Below, piece after piece: positions 18,602 through 27,039 of a stretch of DNA of 64,000 nt (within the stretch, counting starts at the first letter, position 1; each line of letters starts with the position of its first letter). The DNA comes from Turneriella sp. (GTDB lineage Bacteria > Spirochaetota > Leptospiria > Turneriellales > Turneriellaceae), in the NCBI GenBank assembly GCA_019186965.1, contig JABARV010000010.1:124001-188000 (forward strand), read 5' to 3'. A model generated the notes under the pieces. That model was given only the letters and a program-made list of their open reading frames with translations. It was not told the origin of the DNA and searched no databases. Made by a program: the position numbers and the translations under genes.

Positions 18602-19555
18602 ATGAAGCCGCGTGAATTATTCCTTAAACTTTGGCGCGACCAATTTGGTATTCTTGCGCGTGGTTCGCAGGTTGTAATTGCGGGTGCAGGTATTTCGGGG
18701 ATGCACTTGGCGCATGCTTTAGTTTCGGTGGGTGTGCGCGTTACGTTATACGATCCGCGGCCTATTGGCGGCGTTCGAATTCCCTTGATGCGTGCATGCC
18801 ACCGTAAAGAAGAATCGAATACTTTGCTCCAATACGCTTTACCTTTTTCACGCAAATGGTATTCTTCGCGTACGTGGGCGGGAGTTGAAAGCCATGGAGA
18901 AAAAGAATCGCTGTGGTTTGTAGTAAACACGCGTTTGTATCTTCGTTTTCTCAAGGCGGATTTACACCGGCTTGGCGTAATTTTTGTAGAGGAAAAATTT
19001 ATCGAAGGTTCAGACTTTTTATTTGACGCACGTGGTATAACGCTACAAAAAGAACTTTCTAATTTTACGCAAAGTATAGACGGACACGAACTATATTTAT
19101 CGCGTTTACCTAAAGAAAAAGAAGTTGCCGGCACAAACATGGAAGAAAAAAATTATTTTTGCTTCCGTTCTCGTGCCGCTATCGTGTACCCAGAAAAAAA
19201 GGACACGACTATCTTTTCTTCTAAAGTTAGGGAAGCTTTCCCTAATGTACGGTGTGTACATTTTACAGGAACAAGGTTAGCAAGCCGAGACAGGCTGCCT
19301 TTAATCGGGTTCAAAGTCCAAACCTTGGACAAGAATTACGATGAGTTTCGAGAAAAATTTATGCGTGAATCGTTTGCCCGTTTTGCTGTTCAAAACCATT
19401 TGCATTTTTTGTTCACTGCAATGGGGTACCATGCACTTACGCTTGCGCCATATATAGCAAATTGTGTTGCATCGCATCTTGTTGGTACAAAAATTGTGGA
19501 CGAAAATGTGGTTTCCACACTGACGCCTACGCGTTTTCTTCCGCGGACGCGATGA
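18602..19555 (+). CDS. mnmC: FAD-dependent cmnm5U34 oxidoreductase (MnmC C-half)
   Basis: A 317-residue flavoprotein matching the C-terminal half of enteric MnmC, which removes the carboxymethyl group of cmnm5U34 before MnmD methylates it. The dinucleotide site is VVIAGAGISGMHLAHALVS with YDP after the second strand. The C-terminal part has GTRLASRDRLPLIG and AMGYHALTLAPYIANCVAS, both typical of this family. It lies 3 bases after mnmD, in the same order as the fused enteric domains. Its ATGA end overlaps the hslO start. The protein is a little shorter than the corresponding enteric half. Confidence 0.85.
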   Translation: MKPRELFLKLWRDQFGILARGSQVVIAGAGISGMHLAHALVSVGVRVTLYDPRPIGGVRIPLMRACHRKEESNTLLQYALPFSRKWYSSRTWAGVESHGEKESLWFVVNTRLYLRFLKADLHRLGVIFVEEKFIEGSDFLFDARGITLQKELSNFTQSIDGHELYLSRLPKEKEVAGTNMEEKNYFCFRSRAAIVYPEKKDTTIFSSKVREAFPNVRCVHFTGTRLASRDRLPLIGFKVQTLDKNYDEFREKFMRESFARFAVQNHLHFLFTAMGYHALTLAPYIANCVASHLVGTKIVDENVVSTLTPTRFLPRTR

Positions 19556-20457
19556 AAGATGACAACCAATCGCTTCGGATGGCATTCCATACACGCGCTG
19601 CTGATTTTCGCGCTGTGTTTGTGAGCGCCGCGTCGGCAATTAATACAGCTAGGGAGCAAGTTGCACTCCACGAAAACGCGCTTTACCATTTTAGCGAGCT
19701 TGTCGTGTGTACAAACTTACTTACTGGCCTTTTCCATAATGTGCGCGATACAGCAGTCGATATTTCAACCAGTATATACTTTCAAAAAATGGTTGTTGAA
19801 GCGCAGCCCCAGGGTAGTTTTCGCGCAGCATGCCAAATAAATAACGCGCTGACACAAATACAAAGTACAAAAGAAATCGACGGCGATATCAAAGGCGCAC
19901 TCTTCCACGTTACCAAACGCTACTACGACATGGATGAACCTGTTCGTGGCACCATACAAAGCCGCGTAAGTTCAATCCCTAATTTAACACAACAATACTT
20001 GCATGAAAGCGAACAGATTGCAACGCTCATGCTCACAGGAATGAAATTAAACCGTGACACAAAAGGGGCGCTCTTTGCTGAAAGGTGTTTTGGTCTTCTT
20101 ATCGAAGCTTTGCCCGATGTATCCGAAGAGAAAAAATTTATTATTACCGACAATCTCGAAAGGCTTTCGACACTAACCCAATACTTCGACGGCACTGAAA
20201 AAAATGACGAGCCTCCCAAAGATGTCATGGACCTTTTAGACGATATTTACCCCGGAGAACAATGGATACAATCCTCCGAAACACCGCTTGTATACCGTTG
20301 TTCATGCCACCGCGAGGGGTATTTAGAACGCATTCTAGAGCTTGCCCGTAAAGATATGGAAAGCGTCTTTGGAGACCTTTTGCAAATTGAAGTGAAGTGC
20401 GGGTACTGTGGAAAAAAATTCTATTATAAACGCAGCGAAATAGAATCTCTTCTTTAA
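19552..20457 (+). CDS. hslO: Redox-regulated chaperone Hsp33
   Basis: A 301-residue Hsp33 homologue, a cytoplasmic holdase activated by oxidation. The zinc-binding redox switch is clear at the C-terminus: YRCSCHREGYLERIL (C-X-C) and KCGYCGKKF (C-X2-C). The N-terminal part fits the folded domain: F.R....VCTNLL and A....L..Q......D....A are visible in divergent form (LVVCTNLLTGLFHN, SGSFRAACQINN-like). ATG 19552 overlaps the mnmC stop by four bases and gives a good N-terminus; the frame extends back to 19462 inside mnmC, which is unlikely to be used. It converges on the next gene with a 4-base overlap. Confidence 0.85.
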   Translation: MKDDNQSLRMAFHTRAADFRAVFVSAASAINTAREQVALHENALYHFSELVVCTNLLTGLFHNVRDTAVDISTSIYFQKMVVEAQPQGSFRAACQINNALTQIQSTKEIDGDIKGALFHVTKRYYDMDEPVRGTIQSRVSSIPNLTQQYLHESEQIATLMLTGMKLNRDTKGALFAERCFGLLIEALPDVSEEKKFIITDNLERLSTLTQYFDGTEKNDEPPKDVMDLLDDIYPGEQWIQSSETPLVYRCSCHREGYLERILELARKDMESVFGDLLQIEVKCGYCGKKFYYKRSEIESLL

Positions 20458-22298
20458 AACACCAACTTTGAACCAAGCTGTACGCCCATTGCGTTATCGG
20501 TGCCGTACGGCGTATCGGTAACAATTCCAGGCGTGGAGTAAAAAGTACCAGGGAGAAAAATTCCGGCTTTAAAGTAAAGCGTCCAGAATTGGTTTACCGC
20601 TAAATCGGTTGAAAAGTTGATCTCTTGCCCAACCATTTTCCCTAACCTCTCCTGTGCTTTAATAACGACGTTTGTAATGGGATCGGTTCCCATTGTTTTT
20701 ATACGCTCGCTTGAACCTGTATCGAAAGCAATCCAATAATCGAGTCCAAAGCGCAATCTTTGCCAAAGCGTTGTACCAAAGCCAATATGCCCAAACGCCG
20801 TACCTGCTTTACGTTCGTAGTCGTGTGGATAATCGGAGAAGCCGCCAGCGTCCGTGTAACTTGAAGGGCGAAACCCATAATAGCGGCTCATAATAAGTCC
20901 GCCGACACGGCTTCCTTTAAAACTTGTAAACCCGTGTGAGGTTTGTATTCCGTTGGCGTCGTATTTTCCACCCGCAGCATAAAATCCATCGGCGTTTGCA
21001 TCTAAATCGAGAATGGAAATAATACGTGGAAGCTCAAAGCTTGCACCACCGCCAAAGCCAAATCCATTTGTGTCGACGTCTTGGCTTTCGCCACCCGCTG
21101 TCGGAAGGCGTCTATCGATCCCCATTGAAACAGCAGCGTCGGCAAATGTTTTTAATATATAACGTTTGCGCGGTAAAGTAAAAAGAACGCGCGTTCCAAA
21201 CATAAAGTTGAAGTCGTTATCGGCAAAATTTCCCGATGCTCCCATGTTCGATCGGTCTGAGCCGCCTTTACTTACAGCGCCATAGCGCACACCAAATGCG
21301 TAGAGTTTGCTTTGGAGGACATCCCCCGAAAGTGGACCTTTCCAATTTAAAAAGTTGCGTGAATCGTAGATAACGCCTGCGCGTAAAACATTCACGTCTC
21401 CATCGAAATAGCGTACACGGTAATTATCGTGGGAAAAAAAACGTATGTAATTTGCATGTAGCGTTGGGTCGGCGCCCAACTGGAAAGCATCGAACGCTAA
21501 AATGCGAAAACCACCAACAAGAGAATTGGCATAGTTGAGCGTTACCGCGTCGAGATAATCTTTTAGAAAATAGTCGTACACTTCGCCGCCGATTTCAAAA
21601 AACTGGCGGCCAATTTTTATCGAAAGGTCGTTTTGGTTATTTTTCCAGATAACGTAATTCAGGTGTAAATCACCAAAGCTCATAACATCTGCCCCTACAG
21701 GGGTTGACGATGACGAATTGTTGGTAGAAGCGCCTGCAAGTTGGTGGTTTCCCCAAAAGCCGTTTTTAAAGAGGTCTACGCGAAAATAAAGGTCTTCGGT
21801 TAAGGGAAAATACAGGTTAAAATAAAAGCGTGAAAAGGCAAAAGTCTGTTTGTCGTCGGTATTTTGGATTGTCGCAATTGTCGATTCGTCAAGCCTGCGT
21901 AGATCGGTGTTGTTAAATCCAGCGCCTTCGGAAATAAAACCGATACGGTATTCCATTTTATCGAGTACGCGGCGCTTTGCTTTGTTGTCGCCAAAAATAT
22001 TTTCGCGTTTCTCAATTTGCGGTGGGCCGAAGGGTAAACGGTCTTCGGCAGATTTCTCTCGGTCTGCTTTTAATTTATCTGCAGCAGCCATTTCTTCATC
22101 TACAATTTCTTCGTTAGTTTTCGGAGTCTCTTCTTTTGCTGGGGTAGAGACTGTTCCGTGCTCATCAAGTAGTGGTGTTTTTTGTTCTACAGGTTTTGCT
22201 AAAGGCGCTCTTTTCGCCTGGGGACGTAAACGTTGTGCAAAAAGCGGTACGCTTAAAATGGCTATTAGTAGAGTAGCTTTAACAATTAAATTACGCAA
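20454..22298 (-). CDS. Large outer-membrane beta-barrel protein
   Basis: A 614-residue exported protein. The signal peptide is NLIVKATLLIAILSVPLFAQ. Residues about 25-110 are charged and Pro/Lys/Glu-rich (EETPKTNEEIVDEEMAAADKLK), likely periplasmic. The rest is a long run of amphipathic strands ending in QLGSKLVF with a terminal Phe. Motifs such as DLYFRVDLFKNGFWGNHQLAG and NDLSIKIGRQFFEIGGEVYDYF resemble alginate-export-type porins. The substrate is unknown. It reads away from the divergent gene at 22410 and converges on hslO. Confidence 0.75.
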   Translation of the reverse strand: MRNLIVKATLLIAILSVPLFAQRLRPQAKRAPLAKPVEQKTPLLDEHGTVSTPAKEETPKTNEEIVDEEMAAADKLKADREKSAEDRLPFGPPQIEKRENIFGDNKAKRRVLDKMEYRIGFISEGAGFNNTDLRRLDESTIATIQNTDDKQTFAFSRFYFNLYFPLTEDLYFRVDLFKNGFWGNHQLAGASTNNSSSSTPVGADVMSFGDLHLNYVIWKNNQNDLSIKIGRQFFEIGGEVYDYFLKDYLDAVTLNYANSLVGGFRILAFDAFQLGADPTLHANYIRFFSHDNYRVRYFDGDVNVLRAGVIYDSRNFLNWKGPLSGDVLQSKLYAFGVRYGAVSKGGSDRSNMGASGNFADNDFNFMFGTRVLFTLPRKRYILKTFADAAVSMGIDRRLPTAGGESQDVDTNGFGFGGGASFELPRIISILDLDANADGFYAAGGKYDANGIQTSHGFTSFKGSRVGGLIMSRYYGFRPSSYTDAGGFSDYPHDYERKAGTAFGHIGFGTTLWQRLRFGLDYWIAFDTGSSERIKTMGTDPITNVVIKAQERLGKMVGQEINFSTDLAVNQFWTLYFKAGIFLPGTFYSTPGIVTDTPYGTDNAMGVQLGSKLVF

Positions 22299-22375
22299 GA
22301 GTCTACCATTCTTTCTTATTGCCGTACGTCAATGATTTTTGGAGTATTGGGAAAGTTGTAAATTTTGATTAACCA

Positions 22376-22404
22376 TTGACGTCTGGTAGATAACCTTATA
22401 TACA
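22376..22404 (+). promoter_or_regulatory. Strong sigma-70-type promoter, possibly leaderless
   Basis: TTGACG at 22376-22381 and TATACA at 22399-22404 are separated by exactly 17 bases. The expected transcription start falls at or next to the ATG at 22410, so the message may have no leader. There is no ribosome-binding site upstream. Confidence 0.6.
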
Positions 22405-22409
22405 TTGCT

Positions 22410-22712
22410 ATGAAGGCATTTAGCGTAACGGGTGAAACACCAGAAAAATTTATGCGAAAAATAGAACGTGCGCTTTACAAAGGCGAACTGGGCAAATTTG
22501 CTAAAATGACTTTAGATTTACCAACTGCAAAAATTACATTTGAAAAAATGGGAGTTACCGAGTTTATATTCCAAATTTCAAAAGAAGGTGAAACTTTTAT
22601 TGCAAAAAAAAGCAACGAAAAAGTTGCTGTTACGCACATGTTTTTTCGTTCCGAAGTTGAACGCGAGTTAGAGAGGATTATCGTACGCTTTGGCGGCAAA
22701 ATTACCAAATAG
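22410..22712 (+). CDS. Conserved-looking small protein of unknown function
   Basis: This 100-residue, Lys- and Glu-rich soluble protein begins MKAFSVTGETPEKFMRKIER and alternates short beta strands (AKITFEKMGVTEFIFQIS, ETFIAKK) with a C-terminal helix (EVERELERIIVRFGG). No signal peptide, membrane segment or known motif is visible. It is supported as a real gene by the good promoter immediately upstream and by the lack of any competing frame. It lies 68 bases before guaB and could share transcription with it. I do not recognise the family. Confidence 0.6.
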   Translation: MKAFSVTGETPEKFMRKIERALYKGELGKFAKMTLDLPTAKITFEKMGVTEFIFQISKEGETFIAKKSNEKVAVTHMFFRSEVERELERIIVRFGGKITK

Positions 22713-22747
22713 TAAAATTTTAAATTATCGCACAAACCCTATTGTGC

Positions 22748-22776
22748 TTGACAGACTCAATTTTTTCCTTAACTTA
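22748..22776 (+). promoter_or_regulatory. Possible guaB promoter
   Basis: A perfect -35 box TTGACA lies at 22748-22753. The -10 region is weak (TAACTT at 22770 or AACTTA at 22771). If it is used, transcription would start almost at the guaB ATG, again suggesting a leaderless message. Confidence 0.35.
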
Positions 22777-22780
22777 TCAC

Positions 22781-24313
22781 ATGGCGCATCGCTCTTCTGG
22801 TAATCCGTCCACAAATATGGATGGCTTTTCCGCACAAACAATCTTCAGCAAAGACCAAGGTATAACTTACAAAGATTTTCTTGTACTGCCCGGCTACATT
22901 GATTTTGCGCCGCAAGACGTTAGTCTTGAAACCTGCATTACACGCAACGTAAAGGCAAAGCTTCCAATAATTAGCTCCCCCATGGATACCGTAACAGAAA
23001 GCCGAATGGCCATTACAATGGCTCTTTTGGGTGGCATCGGCATTATCCATAACAACCTTTCGATGGAAGACCAAGCGGCGCAAGTGGAACGCGTAAAGCG
23101 TTTTGAAAACGGGTTTATCACCGATCCCATTGTTTTGTCTCCACAAAACACCATTGCAGATATTGACGCAATCGCCGAACGGTATGGATTCCATGGTGTG
23201 CCGATTACCGAAGATGGCACTTTGCGCACAAAAGTAGTTGGTATTGTTGCAAACCGCGATATCGATTTTGAAAAAAATCGTAAGTTACCACTTTCGCAAG
23301 TGATGACGACAGAACTTGTGACGGCAAAGAAAGGCGTGTCATTAATTGAAGCCAACGAAATTTTGCGAAAGTCTAAAAAAGGCAAATTGCCTATCATCGA
23401 TAAAGACGGAAAACTTGTCGCGCTTATGAGTCGCACCGATTTACAAAAAAACCACGAATACCCATTTTCTACAAAAGATGAGCAAAAACGTTTACGCGTA
23501 GGGGCGGCTGTCTCGACACACCCACACGACCGAGAACGCATCGAGATTCTCGTTTCACGCGGCGTTGATATTTTGGTTGTTGACTCTGCGCAAGGTTATT
23601 CCAAGTTCCAAATTGATTTACTCAAAGAACTTAAGAAAAAGTATCCTAATGTAGATGTCATGGCAGGTAACGTTGTCACGCGTGAACAAGGCGAAGCGCT
23701 CATTAAGGCAGGCGCGGATGCACTCCGCATTGGTATGGGCCCTGGCTCTATTTGCATTACACAGGACACTATGGCGTGTGGGCGTGCACAAGCGACAGCG
23801 GTTTACTATACAGCGCTTATGGCGCGTAAGTATAAAATCCCAGTAATTGCCGACGGGGGAATTGTTAACATAGGCGATATTGCAAAGGCGCTTGCTGTGG
23901 GTGCAAGTTCTGTAATGTGCGGATCGCTTTTTGCGGGCAGTAAAGAAGCCCCCGGCGATTACTTTTACGAAAATGGGGTACGGCTCAAAAAATTCCGTGG
24001 AATGGCGTCCATTGAGGCAATGGAAGGTTCGGGAGGCGGCGCAAAACGCTACAATGCCGAAGACCAAAAAATACGTGTTGCGCAAGGAGTCTCTGGTGCG
24101 GTGGTTGACAAAGGAAGCTTGTTGGAGTTTATCCCGTACCTAATGCAAGGCGTGCGCCACGCTTTACAAGACATGGGTTGCCGCGATATACCTGCACTCC
24201 ACCAAGCACTCTATTCAGAAAAACTCCGGTTTGAACCGCGTTCCCTTGCAGCACAGGCACAGGGGGGAGTGCACGGGCTTTATTCGTACAAAAAACCGAT
24301 TATTGGCGATTGA
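22781..24313 (+). CDS. guaB: IMP dehydrogenase, eukaryote-like type
   Basis: A 510-residue IMP dehydrogenase, which oxidises IMP to XMP with NAD in the first step of GTP synthesis. The TIM barrel is interrupted by two CBS motifs at about residues 115-230 ([37 protein letters not shown]). The catalytic Cys325 lies in [15 protein letters not shown], and the flap contains [19 protein letters not shown]. These blocks, and [12 protein letters not shown]-like text at the end, resemble human IMPDH more than the usual bacterial enzyme. Arg316 and Gln435 stand where animal enzymes have Arg and Gln and typical bacterial ones have Lys and Glu. The ATG at 22781 has no ribosome site; ATG 22817 is an alternative. 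Confidence 0.95.
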   Translation: MAHRSSGNPSTNMDGFSAQTIFSKDQGITYKDFLVLPGYIDFAPQDVSLETCITRNVKAKLPIISSPMDTVTESRMAITMALLGGIGIIHNNLSMEDQAAQVERVKRFENGFITDPIVLSPQNTIADIDAIAERYGFHGVPITEDGTLRTKVVGIVANRDIDFEKNRKLPLSQVMTTELVTAKKGVSLIEANEILRKSKKGKLPIIDKDGKLVALMSRTDLQKNHEYPFSTKDEQKRLRVGAAVSTHPHDRERIEILVSRGVDILVVDSAQGYSKFQIDLLKELKKKYPNVDVMAGNVVTREQGEALIKAGADALRIGMGPGSICITQDTMACGRAQATAVYYTALMARKYKIPVIADGGIVNIGDIAKALAVGASSVMCGSLFAGSKEAPGDYFYENGVRLKKFRGMASIEAMEGSGGGAKRYNAEDQKIRVAQGVSGAVVDKGSLLEFIPYLMQGVRHALQDMGCRDIPALHQALYSEKLRFEPRSLAAQAQGGVHGLYSYKKPIIGD

Positions 24314-24332
24314 GCGCTCAAATTCCATAGCT

Positions 24333-24340
24333 ATATAAAC
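24333..24340. repeat. 8-bp target-site duplication, left copy
   Basis: ATATAAAC directly precedes the left terminal inverted repeat of the IS66 unit. It matches the eight bases directly after the right end (31740-31747). Eight bases is the known duplication length of the IS66 family. Confidence 0.9.
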
Positions 24341-24361
24341 GTAACCCACCAAGCAAACGCT
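24341..24361 (+). repeat. IS66 terminal inverted repeat, transposase 3' end side
   Basis: The 21-bp sequence starting GTAACCCACCAAGC abuts the target duplication on its outer side. On its inner side it lies two bases from the transposase stop codon at 24363. It is identical to the inverted copy at 31719-31739. Confidence 0.9.
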
Positions 24362-24362
24362 G

Positions 24363-24780
24363 CTAAGGCCGCTGGTTGTACGGCATAAGACGCTCAATAT
24401 CCCCATCGTTTTCGGCGTATGGTAGTGCCTTGAAAAGGTTGACCAAATACGCAAACGGATCATGGCCGTTGACCTTGGCTGTTTCAACGAGCGAATAAAA
24501 CATACATGCCGCTTCGGCACCGCGATAATTTTCGAGTATGTCATAAATGAATTTAGCTTCGCGCGTCGGACGATATGTAAACAACACCGCGTTGCCGCCG
24601 GAGAAAGTCCATGCATACGACTTGGTCGTGTTCTTCCGATTTTCTTCGCGCATCACCTGCATCGTTGTTTCATCAATATGAAGGATTGAGCCTTGCGTAA
24701 TTTGTTTTTCGAGCAGGGCAACAATTTTCTCTCCATACTTTTCATGGAATTGCATCACATTATTGCTTATATTCGCCTGT
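24363..24780 (-). pseudogene. IS66 transposase, C-terminal fragment with internal deletion
   Basis: The frame encodes recognisable IS66 DDE-transposase text: the core strand ILHIDETTMQVM with the first catalytic Asp, KSYAWTFSGG, then an abrupt jump from ILENYRGAEAAC to FYSLVETAKVNGHDPFAYLVNLF, the C-terminal domain. The region that should carry the other catalytic residues is missing. Upstream of about NISNNVMQFHEKYGEK the frame enters unrelated cargo. It cannot encode an active transposase. The matching N-terminal part is at 31210-31675 on the same strand. Confidence 0.85.
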
Positions 24781-24789
24781 GGATAATGA

Positions 24790-25534
24790 ACACCGTAGGC
24801 GGCGTCTTTGGAGGAGGGCAAAACGTTAATATAACCTCGACGACACCGGGCGCAAATATTTGCTACACAATCGACAGCGCACCGCCGACTTGTGCTACGG
24901 GTACTTGCGATTCGGGTATGGTTTATACGGGTACACCCATTACCGTATCGACGACGCAAACCATTCGGACGATCGCCTGTTTAGGGGGATATACCGACTC
25001 GGCATCTGTTTCAAACGCATATACCATCGACACCGTACCGCCTTCGACACCCGCGAGCGTTACCCTCACGCCCATGAGTACTTCTGAAATTCGCCTAACG
25101 TGGCCAGCGGCAACCGACAACGTGAGTGTGCCTGCCGCTCTGGTGTATGAAATTTGCCGCAGCACAACAGCAGGTGGTTGCTCTACGTTTTCGGTAACCG
25201 CAACAACGCCCAGCGGCGCAACCCAGTACAACGATTACGGCTTAAGTACGCTCACGACGTATTATTACACCGTAAGCGCAAGAGACGAAGCGGGTAATGT
25301 GGGTACGGCCGGTACCGAGATTTCAGCAACCACGCTTTCGGCAGGCACCGTGGCGACGCCGGTTTTTACACTGCCGCCCTGCACGTACACCTTTTATCTT
25401 TCGGACTTTGCGGCAACGGGACGAAGTCAGGGTCGGTTTCAATTTCAAATACTAAAACGCTCAAAGCGGTCGGCTGCAAGCTACTCAGCAACGACTCGCC
25501 GCTGAGCACCGGTGTGTACACGATAACCCCTTAG
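24790..25534 (+). pseudogene. Truncated and frameshifted CHB_HEX_C / fibronectin III protein
   Basis: The frame reads a chitobiase-C-terminal-like domain (GGGQNVNITSTTPGANICYT, then AYTID), then a fibronectin type III domain (PASVTLTPMSTSEIRLTWPA to YYYTVSARDEAGN). A second chitobiase-like repeat breaks after CTYT. It resumes one frame over as CGNGTKSGSVSISNTKTLKA and ends STGVYTITP at TAG 25532. The 5' part with start and signal peptide is absent: coding similarity begins exactly at the IS66 junction. Intact proteins of this kind are large surface or secreted proteins. Confidence 0.75.
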
Positions 25535-25544
25535 AACTCATGGT

Positions 25545-25714
25545 GGATAGTTACCCCCTGATGCGACATAATCCCGAAAATGGGGATAGTTATCCCCTGA
25601 TGCGACATAATTCGGAAAAATGGGGATAGTTACCCCCTGATGTGACATAATTCGGAAAAACGGGGATAGTTACCCCCTAATGCGACATAATACGGAATTT
25701 CGGGGATAGTTAAA
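25545..25714 (+). repeat. Dispersed iterated repeat, cluster B (five units, no head)
   Basis: GGATAGTTA(T/C)CCCC with TGATG(C/T)GACATAAT repeats from 25545, 25584, 25624, 25664 and 25704 (periods 39, 40, 40, 40). The last unit is cut short. The conserved hairpin head of clusters A, C and D is missing. The cluster fills the gap between the FN3 remnant and the porin, inside the IS66 cargo. Confidence 0.85.
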
Positions 25715-25766
25715 TACCCAGATTTACCGTTGCCAAACAGACTCTATTCTACCCAACGGGATAACT

Positions 25767-27038
25767 ATGCTCTCTCTCAAACATAAAAAATTTCAACCAT
25801 TTTCAGTATCCATCCCACTTTTTTTGTTCTTTATCTTCACTGCAAACCTGACTGCAGCGGCGGTGGTGAAAACCGACGAGGAACATTGGCTTTCATTGGG
25901 AGCCGGGATACGTGCCAGTTTTAACGCGCAAGAAGACGCGGCGGCAAATGGCAAAAACTACAGCAAAGAGTTTACAATCAACAACGTACGCCTTTATATG
26001 AACGCACAATTCCATAAGTACATCAAGGCCGAGCTCAACACCGATTGCGTCAACTGCGCCACGGCAGCGGGCGGCGGTACGTTTCAAAACGGTACACAAA
26101 ACATGGCGGGCAATTCATCGCTTGTGCTCCTCGACGCGATTGGTAAATTTGAGTTCACCGAATCGTTGAACCTTTGGTTTGGCCGTCTGCTCTTGCCGAG
26201 TGAGCGCGGCGAGCTTTCGGGTCCTTTTTATAGCGCGACGTTCGATGCATTCCGCACGCCGCTTTACCCTGCCGACATGAGCAGTAATTTCAACGGCGAC
26301 AGCGCAACCGGCGGCGGTGCGGGGCTCTATGGCCGCGACAACGGTACAACGCTGTGGGGGAAAGTGCATCCTTTAGGGCTTCATCTACTTTATGCAGCGA
26401 GCATCTCACAAGGCCAGCGCAACGGGCCCAACCAAGCCAACAACCTGATGTACACCGGCCGCTTACAAATCAATTTTCTGAACGATGAAAAAAGCCCGGG
26501 GTACTACGCTGCGAAAACCTATTACGGTGAAGCGGGTAATCTTTTGGCACTGGGAGCGAGCGTCCAACACAACAAAGACGCTGCGGGCTCTGCAACAACC
26601 GGCAAAGCCGACTTTACCGGTACAACGGCAGATCTACTTTTGGAACTGCTCATGCCGCAGAACGCAGGCGTTCTTACTTTAGTGGGGGAGTTCAAACGTT
26701 TTTGGGCAGAGTATGGGAAAACGGCAACAACAGCGGCAGATTGTTTTTGTATCTTCAATGGTGATTCGTGGAGTGCGTCGCTTTTTTATTTAATCCCGTA
26801 TGAAATCGGCGTGGGTAAAGTGCAGCCGTATGCACGCTACACACGAGTGAATCCCTATTACAGCGCATGGCGTTACGAGGCAGAATATGGTTTTAATTAT
26901 GTGATACAAGGACACAACGCCCGCTTTTCTTTGTATGGCCGTTACGGTGATTTAGCAACCAAAGGAAGCAGTTACACTCTCGGCGCAACGGGGCGCACGG
27001 TGAGTTCATTCCACATCGGTATGCAGTTGCAGTATTAA
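25767..27038 (+). CDS. OprO/OprP-like porin
   Basis: A 423-residue outer-membrane barrel with a Sec signal ending near ANLTAAAVVK. LSLGAGIRASF, INNVRLYMNAQFHKYIKAELNTD and LNLWFGRLLLPSERGELSGPFY follow the layout of phosphate-selective-porin-type proteins (OprO/P family). The last residues HIGMQLQY give the terminal aromatic. Specificity cannot be read. It has no strong ribosome site; ATG 25767 is the first start after the repeat cluster. The next gene begins one base after its stop, so porin, permease and GT22 look like an operon carried by the IS66 unit. Confidence 0.75.
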   Translation: MLSLKHKKFQPFSVSIPLFLFFIFTANLTAAAVVKTDEEHWLSLGAGIRASFNAQEDAAANGKNYSKEFTINNVRLYMNAQFHKYIKAELNTDCVNCATAAGGGTFQNGTQNMAGNSSLVLLDAIGKFEFTESLNLWFGRLLLPSERGELSGPFYSATFDAFRTPLYPADMSSNFNGDSATGGGAGLYGRDNGTTLWGKVHPLGLHLLYAASISQGQRNGPNQANNLMYTGRLQINFLNDEKSPGYYAAKTYYGEAGNLLALGASVQHNKDAAGSATTGKADFTGTTADLLLELLMPQNAGVLTLVGEFKRFWAEYGKTATTAADCFCIFNGDSWSASLFYLIPYEIGVGKVQPYARYTRVNPYYSAWRYEAEYGFNYVIQGHNARFSLYGRYGDLATKGSSYTLGATGRTVSSFHIGMQLQY

Positions 27039-27039
27039 G

